From contig JAJPKG010000064.1 in the NCBI GenBank assembly GCA_021323815.1, positions 1 through 7,905 on the forward strand: 7,905 nt of DNA, read 5' to 3'. The notes under the pieces are model-generated. The model searched no databases. It was not told the origin of the DNA and saw only the letters and a list, made by a program, of their open reading frames with translations. The stretch's first letter is position 1; every line of letters begins with the position of its first letter. The DNA comes from Pseudomonadota bacterium. Its GTDB lineage: Bacteria > Chloroflexota > Ktedonobacteria > Ktedonobacterales > JACDGC01. This document shows, piece by piece, positions 6,606-7,905 of this stretch. Both the position numbers and the translations under genes were made by a program.

Positions 6606-6650
6606 TTGACAGGCTCAGCCGCAGCATCCGGCATGCAGCGTGCAGTCCTT

Positions 6651-6672
6651 CACTCATGCATGTGCATCAGTG
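6651..6672. promoter_or_regulatory. 22-bp imperfect dyad upstream of the acidic protein gene
   Basis: CACTCATGCA and TGCATCAGTG are 10-bp arms with one mismatch around TG. The dyad sits 12 bp before the strong Shine-Dalgarno at 6685. The tiny loop makes a DNA-binding dimer site more likely than an RNA hairpin. A perfect TTGACA occurs upstream at 6606-6611, right after the previous stop codon, but no matching -10 follows at 16-18 bp, so the promoter is uncertain. Confidence 0.35.
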
Positions 6673-6699
6673 ATCCATGATTCCAGAGGAGGTCGCCCG

Positions 6700-7041
6700 A
6701 TGTTACAGCCCAAACCAACCTCAAATGCCGTGCCGGAACCCATGCAGGAAGACAGACAGCGCAACAACAGACAGGCGCAGGCCGACACGCCGCACGCGCA
6801 AGCAACGCCGCCCGGCACTGCCAAACCGTTGACCAAAGAAGACATCGAGCGCCTGCGCCGTCATAGCGATCAGGATGAGGTGTCGCAACAGGAGATCGAC
6901 GCCGCAACGGGGCAGGCGGATGATACACTCACGCCCACCATGACCGACAAACCTGAGGCCGGGGCGCAAGACCACCCCGTTCAAGGCGAAGATGAAGACC
7001 TGGGCATCACCCCGGCAGATATTTACACCGCCGGAGATTGA
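6700..7041 (+). CDS. Disordered acidic small protein, unknown function
   Basis: The product is 113 residues from the ATG at 6700, which has an excellent ribosome site AGAGGAGGT (6685-6693) at ideal spacing. An earlier in-frame start at 6640 would add 20 residues but ignores that site and reads through the upstream dyad. The protein is very hydrophilic: a Pro/Gln/Asn/Ala-rich first 40 residues, a short predicted helix LTKEDIERLRRH at about 44-55, then Asp/Glu/Gln-rich segments ending QGEDEDLGITPADIYTAGD. There is no signal peptide, membrane helix or cysteine, and no recognised domain. It is likely cytosolic and largely unfolded. It lies downstream of the small membrane protein in the same direction, which may mean joint expression. 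Confidence 0.7.
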   Translation: MLQPKPTSNAVPEPMQEDRQRNNRQAQADTPHAQATPPGTAKPLTKEDIERLRRHSDQDEVSQQEIDAATGQADDTLTPTMTDKPEAGAQDHPVQGEDEDLGITPADIYTAGD

Positions 7042-7061
7042 AGACCTGACGGTTTGGTTTA

Positions 7062-7196
7062 TCAAACATCGTCATCCTCATCGGTTTCCTCAACGAAGAT
7101 GCCGAAACCGTCGATGATGCCGCCATCGCCGAAAAAGTCCTGGAAGATGCCGGGAAAGTCGTCTTCCAGGGCTTCTTCACAGGAATGGCATTGCAA
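7062..7196 (-). CDS. Possible 44-residue CxxC microprotein with acidic tail (uncertain)
   Basis: Read on the minus strand, the stretch encodes QCHSCEEALEDDFPG, then a Phe/Gly-rich core (FQDFFGDGGIIDGFGIF), then the acidic tail VEETDEDDDV and a stop. A CxxC pair near the start and a charged C-terminus ending at a stop are typical of small zinc- or metal-binding proteins. The only start is a TTG at 7196 with no Shine-Dalgarno, and an in-frame TGA lies five codons further upstream (7209-7211), so it could be a remnant. The plus strand in the same codon register is also open (about 7050-7214) with good codon bias but no start. RNY codons read well on both strands, so strand choice rests on composition only. 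It would converge with the acidic protein gene, stops about 20 bp apart. Confidence 0.35.
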   Translation of the reverse strand: MQCHSCEEALEDDFPGIFQDFFGDGGIIDGFGIFVEETDEDDDV

Positions 7197-7309
7197 AAGA
7201 GAACTATGTCATGACAGGATATACATCGCGGGAATAAGCATTTGATTTGCCGGAAGTGGCACGAGTGATGCAGAACGCAAGATATCTCCATTGTTCAAGG
7301 AATCGACGC

Positions 7310-7905
7310 ATGAAATCATCCGCGCATCATGCTGTGGCACCGCGACGCCAGGAAGCGCATGAGCTGCTCAGCATCAGAGATCACGTGCTGCTCAGTTTTT
7401 TCTGGCTCAGCCTCAACTTTCAATCCGCCGCCCTGTTGCCCATCATTGTGCCGTTGCAGGTGGTGCTCTTTGTCGCGCCGGGCGGCGTCGGCTCCTCGCA
7501 GCAAGCCATCATTCTCGGCTGGATGGCCGGGGTCGGCGCAGGTATCGCTTTGGTGGTGATGCCCCTGGCGGGATTGCTCTCGGACCGCACGCGCACGCCG
7601 CTGGGCCGGCGGCGTCCTTACATCCTGGGCGGGGCCAGCGTGATGATCGCTGCCACCGTTGTGCTGGCCTATACCCATAACACCGCCCTCTTCCTGGTGA
7701 TGCTGGGGATCATGCATCTGGCCGGTGTCATCACCAATGCAGCCTATCAGGGATTGCTGCCCGATCTGGTGCCGGAAGAACAGCGCGGCGCGGCATCAGG
7801 GTACATGGGGCTGATGACCATTTTGGGCATCGTGGGCAGCCTGGCGGTGGCTGCACTGCTGCTGAGCCAGGTGAATGTCAGCCTCGCTCGCTCCGCCGCC
7901 TTCGC
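7310..7905 (+). CDS. MFS permease (3' partial)
   Basis: This is the N-terminal 198 residues of a Major Facilitator Superfamily transporter, open to the end of the window. After about 28 hydrophilic residues come hydrophobic helices at about 28-52 and 66-91. The classic loop 2-3 motif follows: GLLSDRTRTPLGRRRPYILGG, at about 91-111. Further helices follow at about 110-126, 131-150 and 163-182. The loop with TPLGRRRPY is typical of SLC45/GPH-like and related MFS members that carry sugars or other small solutes with protons; the substrate cannot be fixed from this part. The start ATG is preceded by AAGGAA at 7297-7302, 7 nt away, a good ribosome site. No clear promoter is seen in 7215-7309. Because it lacks a stop in the window it is easy to miss. 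Confidence 0.88.
   Translation, partial: MKSSAHHAVAPRRQEAHELLSIRDHVLLSFFWLSLNFQSAALLPIIVPLQVVLFVAPGGVGSSQQAIILGWMAGVGAGIALVVMPLAGLLSDRTRTPLGRRRPYILGGASVMIAATVVLAYTHNTALFLVMLGIMHLAGVITNAAYQGLLPDLVPEEQRGAASGYMGLMTILGIVGSLAVAALLLSQVNVSLARSAAF

Noticed and set aside
6606..6634. TTGACA at 6606-6611 as a full promoter
   Set aside because: The -35 match is perfect, but nothing like a -10 box occurs at 16-18 bp, so only a partial match can be claimed.
6640..6699. Earlier start for the acidic protein
   Set aside because: It lacks a ribosome site and reads through the dyad, whereas 6700 has AGAGGAGGT at ideal distance.
7007..7291. 94-codon minus-strand frame and the Ser-rich plus-strand frame at 7054-7245
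   Set aside because: Both have shadow-like composition; the in-register readings at 7062-7196 and 7050-7214 are far more protein-like.
1..7905. CRISPR arrays, tRNA or rRNA genes, transposases, retron or defence genes
   Set aside because: I looked on both strands and found no evenly spaced repeats, cloverleaf signatures or matching protein motifs.

Overview
The window is high-GC bacterial DNA with tightly packed protein genes and no RNA genes, CRISPR array or transposase. The gene mix is a rhomboid protease, an ArsB-like permease, a YVTN-type beta-propeller, a PKD-domain membrane protein, an MprF-like lipid aminoacyltransferase and an MFS permease. Together with a GC-rich palindromic repeat, this would fit a Chloroflexota-like genome. 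That assignment is inference from style and content; no phylogenetic marker is present.

Layout from left to right: (1) the 3' end of a rhomboid intramembrane protease (+) runs to 478 and converges, 6 bp apart, with an ArsB-family permease gene (-). (2) The permease 5' region is AT-rich and holds two copies of AGATATATCG, one of them in a 17-bp inverted repeat. It faces a good sigma70-type promoter that serves the next gene. (3) A membrane-anchored YVTN beta-propeller protein (1990-3030, +) is followed by about 100 bp holding a degenerate duplication of the gene's 3' end and an 18-bp perfect palindrome. (4) A secreted, membrane-anchored protein with three PKD domains (3131-4375, +) comes next. 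Its last 33 bp overlap the 3' end of the MprF-like gene on the opposite strand (4343-6079, -). (5) Past the MprF promoter region, which carries a third AGATATATCG copy, lie a two-helix small membrane protein (6273-6605, +) and a disordered acidic protein (6700-7041, +). The second has a strong Shine-Dalgarno and a 22-bp dyad just upstream. (6) The stretch 7042-7309 has no canonical gene but holds a protein-like 44-codon reading on the minus strand. (7) An MFS permease (+) starts at 7310 and runs off the end.

Most products are envelope proteins: two or three multipass transporters or proteases, two extracytoplasmic repeat proteins and one lipid-modifying enzyme. The propeller and PKD genes are plausibly one transcript, with surface binding or scaffolding roles. 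The MprF-like enzyme would add amino acids to phosphatidylglycerol, changing surface charge. The shared AGATATATCG element upstream of both the permease and the MprF gene hints at a common regulator. I do not see a clear new multi-gene system. The points most worth checking are that shared element, the duplicated palindromic spacer at 3003-3120, and the possible overlooked microprotein at 7062-7196.
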